NCBI GenBank assembly: GCA_017528205.1
Contig: JAFXPE010000021.1
Span: 1 to 42,248, forward strand
DNA length: 42,248 bases
Direction of reading: 5' to 3'
From: Alphaproteobacteria bacterium
Lineage (GTDB): Bacteria; Pseudomonadota; Alphaproteobacteria; RF32; CAG-239
Positions within the stretch are counted from its first letter, which is position 1. Each line of letters starts with the position of its first letter. The notes beneath the pieces are model-generated. The model did not search any database. It saw nothing but the letters and a program-made list of their open reading frames with translations, and was not told where the DNA came from. Positions 9,410 through 18,164 of the stretch are shown here, piece by piece. A program made the position numbers and the translations under genes.

Positions 9410-10180
9410 ATGGAAGAAGTAATGTTTAACGGCCATGCCGGAAGAATTGAGGGAAGATATTATAAAAGCCCGCGTCAAAACGCGCCGGTGGCTTTGATTT
9501 TGCATCCGGATCCGAATTTCGGCGGCACGATGAATAACAAAGTTGTATATAGTTTGTTTCGTTGTTTTAAAGACTTGGGCTTTTCGGTTTTGCGCTTTAA
9601 TTTCCGCGGTGTCGGCCGCTCACAAGGGCAGTTTGATGACGGCAACGGAGAGCTTTCCGATGCCACAATCGCATTGGATTGGTTGCAAAATATGAATCCT
9701 GATGCCAAACAATGCTGGATTGCCGGATATTCCTTCGGTGCATGGGTGGGTTTGCAACTTTTGATGCGTCGTCCGGATATCAACAACTTTATCGCCGTCA
9801 GCCCGCCGGCCAACGAAAAAGATTTCACTTTTTTGGCGCCTTGTCCGGCTTCCGGATTGATTATTCAGGGCGGACATGATGATATTGTTTCGCCGTCGAT
9901 GGTGGAATCAATGGCTCGTCATTTAAATCAGCAACGCAATGTGGAAATTGATTTTGCCATGATTGAAGACGCCGACCATCAATATAATAACCGTTTGCCG
10001 GATTTATACCGTGTCAGCGGGCAATATGTGATTAGCGCCATGCAAAGACGCGCTCCGATAAAAAAACGTCGCGGACGCCGCAAAAAATCTGAAACTGATG
10101 AGGATTTGCTTTTGGAAAACGATATGGATACCGAAGACGAGTTTTTTGATGACGTAACCGATACGGAAGATGAGGATTAG
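9410..10180 (+). CDS. Alpha/beta hydrolase (COG2945-like) with charged C-terminal tail
   Basis: 256 residues from ATG 9410; a GTG three codons upstream (9401) is possible but probably precedes the transcription start. The alpha/beta-hydrolase core (about 1-215) has ALILHPDPNFGGTMNNKVVY, the oxyanion region RFNFRGVGRSQG, the nucleophile elbow GYSFGAW, the acid in GGHDDIVSP and the catalytic His in DADHQYNN. This resembles the small alpha/beta hydrolases common in alphaproteobacteria, whose substrate is not established. The tail is unusual: a basic block (KKRRGRRKK) followed by ~35 very acidic residues. lepB starts 2 bases after the stop. Confidence 0.85.
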   Translation: MEEVMFNGHAGRIEGRYYKSPRQNAPVALILHPDPNFGGTMNNKVVYSLFRCFKDLGFSVLRFNFRGVGRSQGQFDDGNGELSDATIALDWLQNMNPDAKQCWIAGYSFGAWVGLQLLMRRPDINNFIAVSPPANEKDFTFLAPCPASGLIIQGGHDDIVSPSMVESMARHLNQQRNVEIDFAMIEDADHQYNNRLPDLYRVSGQYVISAMQRRAPIKKRRGRRKKSETDEDLLLENDMDTEDEFFDDVTDTEDED

Positions 10181-10182
10181 CC

Positions 10183-10959
10183 GTGGCCGAGAATAAAAAT
10201 GAAAAATTGGCCGATTCGGCCGCGGAAGTGAGTTTTGCTCAATCTTTTATGAATAATGTCAAAACGGTGGTGCTGGCGATATTGATTGCCGTGGTTATTC
10301 GCAGTTTATGGCTGGAGCCGTTTCGTATTCCTTCGGGCTCGATGTATCCGACCTTAAAGGTGGGTGATTATTTGTTTGTCAGCAAATATACTTACGGATA
10401 TTCGCGCTATTCTTTTCCGTTCGGGCTACCGTTGTTTGAAGGGCGCGTGTGGTATAATGAACCTAAGCGCGGAGATGTGGTGGTGTTCAAATTTCCGCAA
10501 AACACCAAAACCGATTTCATTAAACGCATTGTCGGCTTACCGGGCGATAAAATTCAAGTTAGGGAAGGGCGTTTATATATCAACGATAAGAGAGTTGTTC
10601 GTCACGCCGACGGCAGTTATATAATTGACGAATATGTGGCCATGCCGGAGTTCTTCCATAAATACAAAGAAGTTTTGCCGGAAGGCTTTGAACATGAGGT
10701 TATCGAAATTTCCGATGATGAGCGAATTGTTGACAACACCGAAGAATTTTTGGTGCCGGAAGATTCGTTTTTCGTAATGGGAGATAATCGCGACCGCTCG
10801 GACGACAGCCGCATTCGAGTTGGTTTTGTTCCAAAGGAAAATTTGGTGGGCAAAGCCAAGTTTATCTTTTTTTCGCACAACGACAAAGGTTCGCTCTTCA
10901 AACCGTGGACTTGGCCTCAGACTATTCGCTGGAACAGGTTTTTTATGGGGATTCATTAA
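10183..10959 (+). CDS. lepB: Signal peptidase I
   Basis: 258 residues from a GTG start (MAENKNEK) that directly follows the hydrolase stop. One membrane helix (about 27-42) is followed by a periplasmic catalytic domain. The Ser/Lys dyad is visible: Ser53 in IPSGSMYPTL and Lys114 in FIKRIVGLPGD. Box E is GDNRDRSDDSR. The enzyme removes signal peptides from secreted proteins, several of which are encoded in this window. It forms the conserved alphaproteobacterial lepB-rnc-era cluster. Confidence 0.96.
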   Translation: MAENKNEKLADSAAEVSFAQSFMNNVKTVVLAILIAVVIRSLWLEPFRIPSGSMYPTLKVGDYLFVSKYTYGYSRYSFPFGLPLFEGRVWYNEPKRGDVVVFKFPQNTKTDFIKRIVGLPGDKIQVREGRLYINDKRVVRHADGSYIIDEYVAMPEFFHKYKEVLPEGFEHEVIEISDDERIVDNTEEFLVPEDSFFVMGDNRDRSDDSRIRVGFVPKENLVGKAKFIFFSHNDKGSLFKPWTWPQTIRWNRFFMGIH

Positions 10960-10961
10960 AT

Positions 10962-11612
10962 ATGGAAAAATTGCAACAAATTTTACAATATAAATTCAGA
11001 AACATAAAATTGTTGCAACAAGCGCTGACGCATAGCAGCGTTACCGGAAACGAGCACCGCAATTACGAACGTTTGGAATTTTTGGGCGACCGAGTTTTGG
11101 GTATGACCATGGCGCATTTGCTGTTCAAAATGTTTCCGAACGATCGTGAAGGTACTTTGGCGCAACGCCACGTTAAATTGGTTCGGGCGCAAGCCGTCGC
11201 CGAGGTGGTCAAGCGTTTGACCATAGACGAATATATTATCGCCAAAGATAAGGAAACCACCCAAAGCGTAAATGTGCTGTGCGATGTCGGCGAGGCGATT
11301 ATCGGCGCTATTTATATGGATTCGGATATAGAACACGCCATTGATTTTGTGGAACGCAATTGGCGGCAAATGATAGATACGGCCGACAGCGGTTCGGAAA
11401 AAGATTATAAAACTCAGTTGCAGGAAAAGTTTCATGTTTTGAAATTGCCGGTTCCGGTGTATGAGGTTATCTCCAAAGAAGGCAGCGAACACGAGCCGAT
11501 TTTTACGATAAAAGTGTCGCTTGATGATGCCACATACGCTGTGGGAACGGGAAAAAACAAAAAGTCGGCGGAACAGCAGGCCGCGTATAATCTGCTGCAA
11601 AAAATGGGGTAG
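10962..11612 (+). CDS. rnc: Ribonuclease III
   Basis: 216 residues from ATG 10962, 2 bases after the lepB stop; the longer frame from 10905 lies inside lepB and is not needed. It cleaves double-stranded RNA in rRNA maturation and mRNA control. The signature ERLEFLGDRVL is at 36-46; the metal-binding acids include Glu39, Asp43, Asp108 and Glu111 (CDVGEAIIGAIY). A C-terminal double-stranded RNA-binding domain begins near 146 (DYKTQLQEKFH) and ends GTGKNKKSAEQQAAYNLLQ. era starts 3 bases later. Confidence 0.97.
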   Translation: MEKLQQILQYKFRNIKLLQQALTHSSVTGNEHRNYERLEFLGDRVLGMTMAHLLFKMFPNDREGTLAQRHVKLVRAQAVAEVVKRLTIDEYIIAKDKETTQSVNVLCDVGEAIIGAIYMDSDIEHAIDFVERNWRQMIDTADSGSEKDYKTQLQEKFHVLKLPVPVYEVISKEGSEHEPIFTIKVSLDDATYAVGTGKNKKSAEQQAAYNLLQKMG

Positions 11613-11615
11613 CAA

Positions 11616-12512
11616 ATGACAAACACCAGATGCGGATATGTGGCGTTGATTGGGGCGCCGAATGCGGGAAAATCAACAATCACCAACAATTTTGTCGGTT
11701 CTAAAGTGTCGATTGTTTCACCTAAGGCGCAAACTACTCGCACTACCATTAAGGGTATCGGTATTTATGACAACACGCAGATTATCTTTTTGGATACTCC
11801 TGGAATTTTTGCTCCCAAACGTCGGTTGGATAGGGCTATGGTGGCTCAGGCGTGGAACGGATTCGGCGATGCCGACATCAACGTTTTGGTGGTTGATGCC
11901 AAACGCGGAATGAACGAGGAAACCTCAGCCATTATCGACGAGCTGATAAAACGCAATGCTCACGCCGTTTTGGCTTTCAATAAAATAGATTTGATGAGCG
12001 AAGAAGAACTTTCGGAGCTTAAAGAAGAATTTGAAAACGTGTTTGCCTTTGATGCCGTGTTTATGTTTTCGGCGCAATCCGGCGACCATATTACGGAATT
12101 TTATCAGTATTTGGCCGATAATTTGCCGGAAAGTCCGTGGTATTATCCGGAGGAACAAATGTCGGATATGCCTTTGCGTTTGCTGGCGGCCGAAGTGGTG
12201 CGCGAAAAACTGTTTTTGAACTTGCGCCAGGAATTGCCGTACGCCTTAACGGTTGAGCCGGAGGTGTGGGAGCATAAGGACGACGGCTCCATCAGAGCGG
12301 AAATGACGATTTATGTGGCCAGAGAAGGGCAAAAAACTATTGTTTTAGGGCACAACGGCTCCATGATAAAGAAAATCGGGCAAAGTGCGCGTGAAGAGCT
12401 GGAAGAATTGCTTGAAGAACGCATCCACCTGTTTTTATACGTTAAAGTGCGCGAAAATTGGGAAAACGATCCGGCGCGTTACGCCGATTGGGGGCTCAAT
12501 TATAAAGCCTGA
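11616..12512 (+). CDS. era: GTPase Era, 16S rRNA maturation factor
   Basis: 298 residues. G motifs are GAPNAGKST (G1), DTPG (G3), NKID (G4) and SAQSG (G5). The C-terminal KH domain contains GHNGSMIKKIGQSAREEL and binds the 3' end of 16S rRNA, coupling GTP hydrolysis to 30S assembly. The length matches the family (~300). It is the last gene of the lepB-rnc-era run and converges on fabH. No convincing hairpin is visible in the 39 bases between them. Confidence 0.97.
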   Translation: MTNTRCGYVALIGAPNAGKSTITNNFVGSKVSIVSPKAQTTRTTIKGIGIYDNTQIIFLDTPGIFAPKRRLDRAMVAQAWNGFGDADINVLVVDAKRGMNEETSAIIDELIKRNAHAVLAFNKIDLMSEEELSELKEEFENVFAFDAVFMFSAQSGDHITEFYQYLADNLPESPWYYPEEQMSDMPLRLLAAEVVREKLFLNLRQELPYALTVEPEVWEHKDDGSIRAEMTIYVAREGQKTIVLGHNGSMIKKIGQSAREELEELLEERIHLFLYVKVRENWENDPARYADWGLNYKA

Positions 12513-12551
12513 CGACCATCGGTGTCGAGAATTTTATCAAATTAACAGAGA

Positions 12552-13526
12552 TTATAAGCGAACAACCGCGCCGCCCCAGGTAAATCCGGCGCCCATGGCG
12601 GTTAAAACGATAATGTCGCCTTTTTTGAAACGCTTGGCTTGAATGTTCTCCGAGAGAGCCAACGGAATGGAAGCCGCCGAAGTGTTGCCGTGATGATCAA
12701 CCGTAATTACCACCTTTTCCTTAGGCAACTCCAAGCGCTCTCCAACGCTGTCGATAATGCGGATATTGGCCTGGTGCGGAACCAGCCAATCAATCTGTTC
12801 TTTGGCGATTCCCGCATTTTTCAAAGCGGTTTCGGCAGCTTCGGATAGGCTGACAACGGCGTGTTTAAATACTTCTTTGCCGTTCATTTCTACAAAGCCG
12901 GCAGTTTGGGTGGACGATACACCGCCATTGGTTTTAAGATTGTCAAATTGACCGCCGTCGGCGTAAATGCAGGTGCTTAAAACACCGGTATCCGTGTTTA
13001 ATCCGGCGCTTTCTTTGGCGCGCAAAACAACGGCTCCGGCGCCGTCTCCGAACAAAACGCAAGTGTTGCGGTCGGTCCAATCCACAATTTTGGATAAACA
13101 TTCCGCACCGGCAATTACCGCAGTTTTTACTTGTCCCAAACGAATCATATTGTCGGCAAGCGTCAAAGCATAAACAAATCCCGAGCAAGCGGCGGAAATA
13201 TCAAAGGCCGGAACACCGGCTCTGAAACCCAAATCGCGAGAAATTTTGGCGGCTGTGGATGGAGTTGTATTATCCGGAGTTACGGTAGCTAAAATAATCA
13301 AATCCACATCTTTTGCTTGTAAACCGGCATTTTCCAAAGCCATGGCCACGGCTTTTCCTGCTATAACCGAAGTGGTTTCGTCTTCGGCAATATGACGACA
13401 GCAAATTCCGGTCCGCGTACGAATCCATTCGTCGCTGGTTTCGACCATATTGGAAAGGTCGTCATTGGTTAAGATTTTTTTCGGTAAATAATGCCCGAAC
13501 CCGATTAGTTCGCTTCTAATAAACAT
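12552..13526 (-). CDS. fabH: 3-oxoacyl-[acyl-carrier-protein] synthase III
   Basis: 324 residues. FabH starts fatty-acid synthesis by condensing acetyl-CoA with malonyl-ACP. The catalytic triad is complete: Cys114 (DISAACSGFVYA), His251 (WLVPHQANIRI) and Asn281 (DHHGNTSAAS). The C-terminal glycine loop GAGFTWGGAVVRL is intact. Its start overlaps the end of plsX by 11 bases, so the two are translationally coupled. The usual downstream partner ihfA of many alphaproteobacteria is not here. Confidence 0.97.
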   Translation of the reverse strand: MFIRSELIGFGHYLPKKILTNDDLSNMVETSDEWIRTRTGICCRHIAEDETTSVIAGKAVAMALENAGLQAKDVDLIILATVTPDNTTPSTAAKISRDLGFRAGVPAFDISAACSGFVYALTLADNMIRLGQVKTAVIAGAECLSKIVDWTDRNTCVLFGDGAGAVVLRAKESAGLNTDTGVLSTCIYADGGQFDNLKTNGGVSSTQTAGFVEMNGKEVFKHAVVSLSEAAETALKNAGIAKEQIDWLVPHQANIRIIDSVGERLELPKEKVVITVDHHGNTSAASIPLALSENIQAKRFKKGDIIVLTAMGAGFTWGGAVVRL

Positions 13527-14580
13527 CGTATAAAATATCCTGAGATAATTCGTCTAAATCAACGTGTTCAACTTCATCGCGAATGGTTTGAACAAAGTGT
13601 TGACGCACCAATTTGGAAGCATTGTCAATGGCGTAGGAAAAACCAACAGAATCGGTTCCGCCGTGGCTTTTTACCGACAATCCGTTTAAGCCGACAAACA
13701 TGGCTCCGTTATATTTACGCGGATCCAAACTCCTTTTCAAGCCCAAGAAAACCGGAAACATAAACGGCATTCCGAGTTTAGCCAATATAGATTCTTTAAT
13801 GTTCTTTTTCAGCACTCCGGTAATAAGCTTGGCCGTTCCTTCCATGGTTTTAAGGGCAATATTTCCCGTAAAACCGTCAGAAACGATAACATCGGCATAT
13901 CCTTCGCCGATTTGATGCGGCTCGATATAACCGATAAAATTCAAATCCAAATGCGTGCTCTTTATCATTTTGGCCGCCTGATGAATTTCTTCGCGGCCTT
14001 TCATTTCTTCGGCCCCGATGTTCAATAAGGCAATGCGCGGACGTTCCACCTCAAGAGTGTGTTTGGCCAAAATGTTGCCGATAATGGCAAATTCGGCCAG
14101 ATTAACGGCGCTGCATTCGGTGTTGGCGCCCAAATCGAGCATTACGCACATACCGTTTTTATGCGGAATATTGGTACAAATGGCAGGTCGGTGAATACGC
14201 TGAATGGTTTTCAATATCATTTTGGATATAGCCATCAAAGCACCGGTGTTTCCGGCAGAAATAATTGCCGCGGCTTCACCGTTGCGAACGGCGTCAATGG
14301 CCATATACATGCTGGTGTTTTTGTTGCGGATAACTTGCGAAGGTTTATCTTCGTTTCTAACAAATTCCGGCGTATGAACCACGCGACAATATTCTTTCAT
14401 TTGCGGAAAACGCTTCAAATCGGCATTGATTTTTTCTTCGTCGCCGAACAAAATGAAATGAATATCCGGATTCTTTTTATGCGCCAGATTTATACCTTCA
14501 ACTACGACACGAGGGGAATTATCTCCCCCCATCGCATCTACAGATATGACCAGATTATTTTCAGACAAAACCTGCTCCAT
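13516..14580 (-). CDS. plsX: Phosphate acyltransferase PlsX
   Basis: 354 residues. PlsX converts acyl-ACP to acyl-phosphate for PlsY, linking fatty-acid synthesis to phospholipid synthesis. Motifs are ISVDAMGGDNSP at the N-terminus, ISAGNTGALMA, MLDLGANTEC and SDGFTGNIALKTMEG. It follows rpmF by 21 bases and overlaps fabH. The rpmF-plsX-fabH order is conserved in many bacteria. Confidence 0.97.
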   Translation of the reverse strand: MEQVLSENNLVISVDAMGGDNSPRVVVEGINLAHKKNPDIHFILFGDEEKINADLKRFPQMKEYCRVVHTPEFVRNEDKPSQVIRNKNTSMYMAIDAVRNGEAAAIISAGNTGALMAISKMILKTIQRIHRPAICTNIPHKNGMCVMLDLGANTECSAVNLAEFAIIGNILAKHTLEVERPRIALLNIGAEEMKGREEIHQAAKMIKSTHLDLNFIGYIEPHQIGEGYADVIVSDGFTGNIALKTMEGTAKLITGVLKKNIKESILAKLGMPFMFPVFLGLKRSLDPRKYNGAMFVGLNGLSVKSHGGTDSVGFSYAIDNASKLVRQHFVQTIRDEVEHVDLDELSQDILYDVY

Positions 14581-14601
14581 ATATTTATAAGGTCATAAAG
14601 A

Positions 14602-14787
14602 TTATTTAGCTTCTTTATGAGCAACAACTTCTTTACTGTCATATTGGCCGCATTTCGGGCAAACATGATGAGGTCTTTTCAATTCGCCGCAGTTCGGGCA
14701 TTCTTGATAAGCGTTCGGAGTGAGCGCATCATGAGAACGACGCATATCGCGACGAGATTTAGATACTTTTTTCTTAGGTGTAGCCAT
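14602..14787 (-). CDS. rpmF: 50S ribosomal protein L32
   Basis: 61 residues beginning [20 protein letters not shown], the standard L32 start. A zinc-ribbon Cys set (CPNC at 33-36, CPKC at 49-52) is intact, so this is the zinc-binding form. It is first in the rpmF-plsX-fabH transcript. The DUF177 (YceD) gene that commonly precedes rpmF is absent. Confidence 0.97.
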   Translation of the reverse strand: MATPKKKVSKSRRDMRRSHDALTPNAYQECPNCGELKRPHHVCPKCGQYDSKEVVAHKEAK

Positions 14788-14833
14788 TTCTTTTCTCTTT
14801 TAGTTAATTACATTACACAAACATTCGGCGCTA

Positions 14834-14862
14834 TATTTAGCATAGCTTAATTTAAAAAGCAA
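14834..14862 (-). promoter_or_regulatory. Promoter of rpmF-plsX-fabH
   Basis: On the minus strand TTGCTT (14857-14862) and TAAATA (14834-14839) are separated by exactly 17 bases, about 47 bases upstream of the rpmF start. A second overlapping TTGCTT (14861-14866) gives 21-base spacing and is less likely. Confidence 0.55.
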
Positions 14863-14935
14863 GCAAAATAACGCAACCGAACAATTATGCACACTTGTAT
14901 ATACTTTTTTTTTGTTTTGCAAGTGTTTTTTTTTA

Positions 14936-16150
14936 TTATTTTTGTTTCGTTTGGATATAGTTGTCGTAAACTTCGCCAAACGGCTCAATTACGCGTTGCA
15001 AAACGCCTTTTAATTCGGAAATGCAAACCCCGTAATTGGTAATGGCAACGCCGGCTTGTTCGCACTTATAAATGCGCGACAGAATTTCACGGCGATTGAT
15101 GACACAGCCTCCGCACTGCACCACCAGTTTATATTCGCTCAAGTTTGTTGGAAAATCACAGCCGCTTACATGGTCTATTTGCAGATTTTTTCCGGTTTTC
15201 TTCCGAATAAGGTTAGGAATTTTTACTCGTCCGATATCGTCTTCAACCGCGTGATGCGTGCAAGATTCGGCAATCAAAATCTTATCGCCGTCTTTAAGAT
15301 GATTGAGCATTGCCGCACCGCGCACCATTTTACCCAAATCGCCCTTAAAGCGCGCCATCAAAATCGAAAAGGTCGTGCATTTTATTTCCGGCGGTGTCAT
15401 TTCCACCATCTTATCAACTGCTTGCGAGTCGCATATTACCAAGGCCGGCGGGGTTTTGAAATTCTGCAAAGCGGCTGCATAATCGGTTTCTTTTACCGCC
15501 AAAACGCTTTGTTCGTGGTCCAAACAGTCACGAATGGCCTGAACTTGCGGCATAATCAAGCGTCCTTTCGGTGCTTCGTAGTCAATCGGTATCATCATTA
15601 CCACGGTGGAATGCTCCGGAGCCAAATCTCCGACCAACGGCACGGCATTCAGAAAATCATCGGGACAAACGGCAATCAGCGCGGCCTTCAATCGGTTTAA
15701 AACTTCGTCACGCGAATTTAAATCCAGCGAATTGACCTTAATCCCGTCGCTTGCCGACACTTTATATTTATCCGCTTGGTTGAAAATTTTTATCAGCGGC
15801 AGATTGCGGGCGGCGGCCAAATCAATGATTTCCTGTTCCGGAGCTTCGATTTTATCTCCTTGACAAATCAACAGCGCAATATCGGCGCGGTCAATAATTT
15901 GCCGTGTTTTAAGCAGCCGTTTTTCTCCCAATTCGCTCTCGTCACCGAAACCGGCGGTATCAATCCACAAAATCGGCCCCAACGGCAATAACTCCTGCGC
16001 CTTTTCCACCACATCGGTTGTGGTGCCGGCAATTTCGGAAGTTATGGCGGTCTGCTGGCCGGTAATCAAATTCAAAAAACTCGATTTTCCGGCGTTGACG
16101 CGGCCGAACAGGGCAATTTGCAAGCGTAACGATTTTGGGGTATTTTGCAT
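14936..16150 (-). CDS. hydF: [FeFe]-hydrogenase H-cluster maturation GTPase HydF
   Basis: 404 residues. HydF is the scaffold/GTPase that assembles the 2Fe subcluster with HydE and HydG before delivery to HydA. The N-terminal GTPase domain has GRVNAGKSS (16-24), the AGTTTD switch, DTAGFGD and NQADK. The C-terminal cluster-binding region has CTH (Cys297, His299) and CGGC (Cys346, Cys349). In the commonly described CxH...HCxxC pattern the residue before the last pair is His; here it is Gln345. The start overlaps the tatD stop by one base (TAATG), so translation is coupled. hydE, hydG and the hydrogenase itself are not in this window. Confidence 0.92.
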   Translation of the reverse strand: MQNTPKSLRLQIALFGRVNAGKSSFLNLITGQQTAITSEIAGTTTDVVEKAQELLPLGPILWIDTAGFGDESELGEKRLLKTRQIIDRADIALLICQGDKIEAPEQEIIDLAAARNLPLIKIFNQADKYKVSASDGIKVNSLDLNSRDEVLNRLKAALIAVCPDDFLNAVPLVGDLAPEHSTVVMMIPIDYEAPKGRLIMPQVQAIRDCLDHEQSVLAVKETDYAAALQNFKTPPALVICDSQAVDKMVEMTPPEIKCTTFSILMARFKGDLGKMVRGAAMLNHLKDGDKILIAESCTHHAVEDDIGRVKIPNLIRKKTGKNLQIDHVSGCDFPTNLSEYKLVVQCGGCVINRREILSRIYKCEQAGVAITNYGVCISELKGVLQRVIEPFGEVYDNYIQTKQK

Positions 16151-16893
16151 TATTTTCTTTCTCCTAAAAATACATTTTGATTTTCAACGATTAGTTCCTC
16201 AAGTTCAGCAGTCGGCATTTGTAACAGCACAGCTATTTTCTGCGCCAAATCCGGCAGATTCTGCGGCAAGGTTTCGCTTCCGCGTTCAATGTTTTGATAC
16301 GGGCCGTCGGTTTCGAGCAAAATTTGCCGCAAATTTAAGGAACGCAAGATTTCTGCCGCATTTTTTTTGCGCAAAATCGAAAAATTCAAACCGATAAAAA
16401 AGCCGCGATTTTGAATCATTTTTCCCCATTCTGCCGAGCCGGTAAAAGAATGGAAAACGGTGCGTTTCGGCAAGGCATCAAACAGACTAGCCATTTCACT
16501 ATCGGCCTTTACCGAGTGAATAATCAGCGGCCGATGATATTTTTGCGCCAATTCGGCGTGAAAACGCAAAATTTTGATTTGCGCTACGGTATCCGGATTT
16601 TTCAGCCGGTCGATTCCGCATTCGCCGACAAATGCCGTCGGATATTTATTCAGCATATTTTCCAACCTTTGCTCCCAATCTGCGGGAACTTCGTCGATAT
16701 GCCACGGATGTACACCGAATGCCGGAACAAGTTGCGGATATAAAAGCGCCAGCTCGGCAACTTTATCCCAGTCTTTGGGGCGTGCCGACGGATTGATAAA
16801 ATGCGTAACTCCGTTTTGGGCGGCGTTTGTTACCACATTTTTAATATCTTGCGTTTTATAATCTTGCAAATGGATGTGCGAATCGACATACAT
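16150..16893 (-). CDS. TatD-family metal-dependent hydrolase
   Basis: 247 residues with the amidohydrolase-fold metal ligands of TatD nucleases: DSHIHLQ (His6, His8), GVHPWH, GECGIDRL (bridging Glu), IHSVKA, HSFTGS and LETDGPY (Asp). Most TatD proteins read GEIGLD; here it is GECGID. TatD proteins are metal-dependent DNases or related phosphoesterases. The one-base overlap with hydF suggests a role tied to hydrogenase maturation or simply cotranscription. AAAGGA precedes the ATG. alr starts only 34 bases away on the other strand, so both promoters must be compressed or overlap coding sequence. Confidence 0.88.
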   Translation of the reverse strand: MYVDSHIHLQDYKTQDIKNVVTNAAQNGVTHFINPSARPKDWDKVAELALLYPQLVPAFGVHPWHIDEVPADWEQRLENMLNKYPTAFVGECGIDRLKNPDTVAQIKILRFHAELAQKYHRPLIIHSVKADSEMASLFDALPKRTVFHSFTGSAEWGKMIQNRGFFIGLNFSILRKKNAAEILRSLNLRQILLETDGPYQNIERGSETLPQNLPDLAQKIAVLLQMPTAELEELIVENQNVFLGERK

Positions 16894-16927
16894 ATTTTAA
16901 TCCTTTCTTATGGAGATAATAACAGCT

Positions 16928-18043
16928 ATGCGTTTTTTTACAAGACCGGAATCACAAATTTTTACACAACCGATATTACAGATTGATTTAGATAAATTGG
17001 TTGCAAACTATAAAACTCTTTGTCAAATCATTGCTCCGGCCACACCGTCGGCCGTAGTTAAAGACGATGCGTACGGTTTAGGCGCGCCGGAAGTGGCAAG
17101 AGCACTTTACGAAAACGCCGACTGCCGCAACTTTTGGGTGGCTCACGCTTTGGAAGGGGCGCGCATTGCCGAATTTGTGCCGGAAGCCAATATTTTTGTG
17201 TTGCAGGGCATCGGTGTTGACAGTTGGAATTTGTTTGAGGAATATCATCTGATTCCGGTTATCGGTTCGCCGCAAATGTTGGCATTTTGGAAAAATAATC
17301 CGATTGAGGGGATAAATCCGGTTATTCAGGTGGAAACCGGCTTGAACCGCTTGGGATTCCGTCCCGAGGAGCTGAAAAAACTCAGTAAAAACGATTTGAA
17401 AACGTTCGGTATGGTGATGAGCCATCTTTCCTGTGCCGACGAAAAAGACCACTTTATGAATGCGCATCAGTTGGAAAACTTTACATCTATTCGCGAAAAA
17501 TATTTTCCGGGTTTGCCGGCTTCGCTTTCGGCCTCCGACGGTGCGTTTTTGGGCGAGGATTTTTGCTGTGATATGGTGCGTTTGGGTGCCGCCATGTATG
17601 GCATCAACACCGCGCCGTATCGCTTAAATCAGATGCAGAACATCATCACGGTAAAAGCGCCGGTGTTGCAAATTGCCGACTTGCAAAAGGGCGAGTTTGT
17701 CGGCTATTCGGCTACCTATCGCGCGGCCTCAAAGCGCAAAATTGCCATTGTTTCCATTGGTTACGGCGACGGTATGCCCCGTTCGCTTTCTAATGTGGGC
17801 AAGGTGTTTTTCAAGCAAAAAGGTAAAATGGGCGAGGCGCGGATTATCGGCCGTGTTTCCATGGATAACATCATTTGCGACGTGACGGATATTGAAGGGC
17901 TGAAAATAGGGGATTTCGGCTTTATGATATTTGATGAATACACTCTCGATGATATTGCTCGCGATTCTGCCACCATCAGCTATGAAGTTTTGTCGCGCTT
18001 GGGTAAAAACACCCGCTTTAAACGCGAATACTTGGCTAAATAA
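16928..18043 (+). CDS. alr: Alanine racemase
   Basis: 371 residues from ATG 16928, which has GGAG 12 bases upstream; an in-frame ATG at 16910 has no ribosome site. A PLP-dependent fold III enzyme that makes D-alanine for peptidoglycan. The PLP lysine is Lys45 in AVVKDDAYGLG (commonly KANAYG, so the two residues after Lys are changed). Other motifs: QVETGLNRLGF, CDMVRLGAAMYGI, the catalytic Tyr in SIGYGDGMPR, and GRVSMDNIICDVT. Length is normal for the family. Confidence 0.94.
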   Translation: MRFFTRPESQIFTQPILQIDLDKLVANYKTLCQIIAPATPSAVVKDDAYGLGAPEVARALYENADCRNFWVAHALEGARIAEFVPEANIFVLQGIGVDSWNLFEEYHLIPVIGSPQMLAFWKNNPIEGINPVIQVETGLNRLGFRPEELKKLSKNDLKTFGMVMSHLSCADEKDHFMNAHQLENFTSIREKYFPGLPASLSASDGAFLGEDFCCDMVRLGAAMYGINTAPYRLNQMQNIITVKAPVLQIADLQKGEFVGYSATYRAASKRKIAIVSIGYGDGMPRSLSNVGKVFFKQKGKMGEARIIGRVSMDNIICDVTDIEGLKIGDFGFMIFDEYTLDDIARDSATISYEVLSRLGKNTRFKREYLAK

Positions 18044-18129
18044 GCTGTGTTTGTCAAAAAAATATTGCAATTAACATATTGAAAAATAAAAGTATTAAAA
18101 AAATATTTAAAATTTTTAGCGAAAATATG

Positions 18130-18158
18130 TTGACAAAATATTGAAGGTGTGTTATCAA
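18130..18158 (+). promoter_or_regulatory. Strong promoter of the candidate RNA gene
   Basis: A perfect -35 TTGACA (18130-18135) is separated by 17 bases from TATCAA (18153-18158). Transcription would begin near 18165. No coding frame of meaningful length follows before the terminator at 18567. Confidence 0.7.
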
Positions 18159-18164
18159 TAAACT

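Noticed and set aside
12513..12551. Possible terminator between era and fabH
   Set aside because: CGACCATCGGTGTCG gives only a weak, imperfect hairpin with no T-run on either strand.
14891..14933. ACACTTG/CAAGTGT hairpin followed by T-run, plus strand
   Set aside because: It looks like a plus-strand terminator, but no plus-strand gene ends here, the loop is 22 bases and the DNA is simply T-rich. I do not call it.
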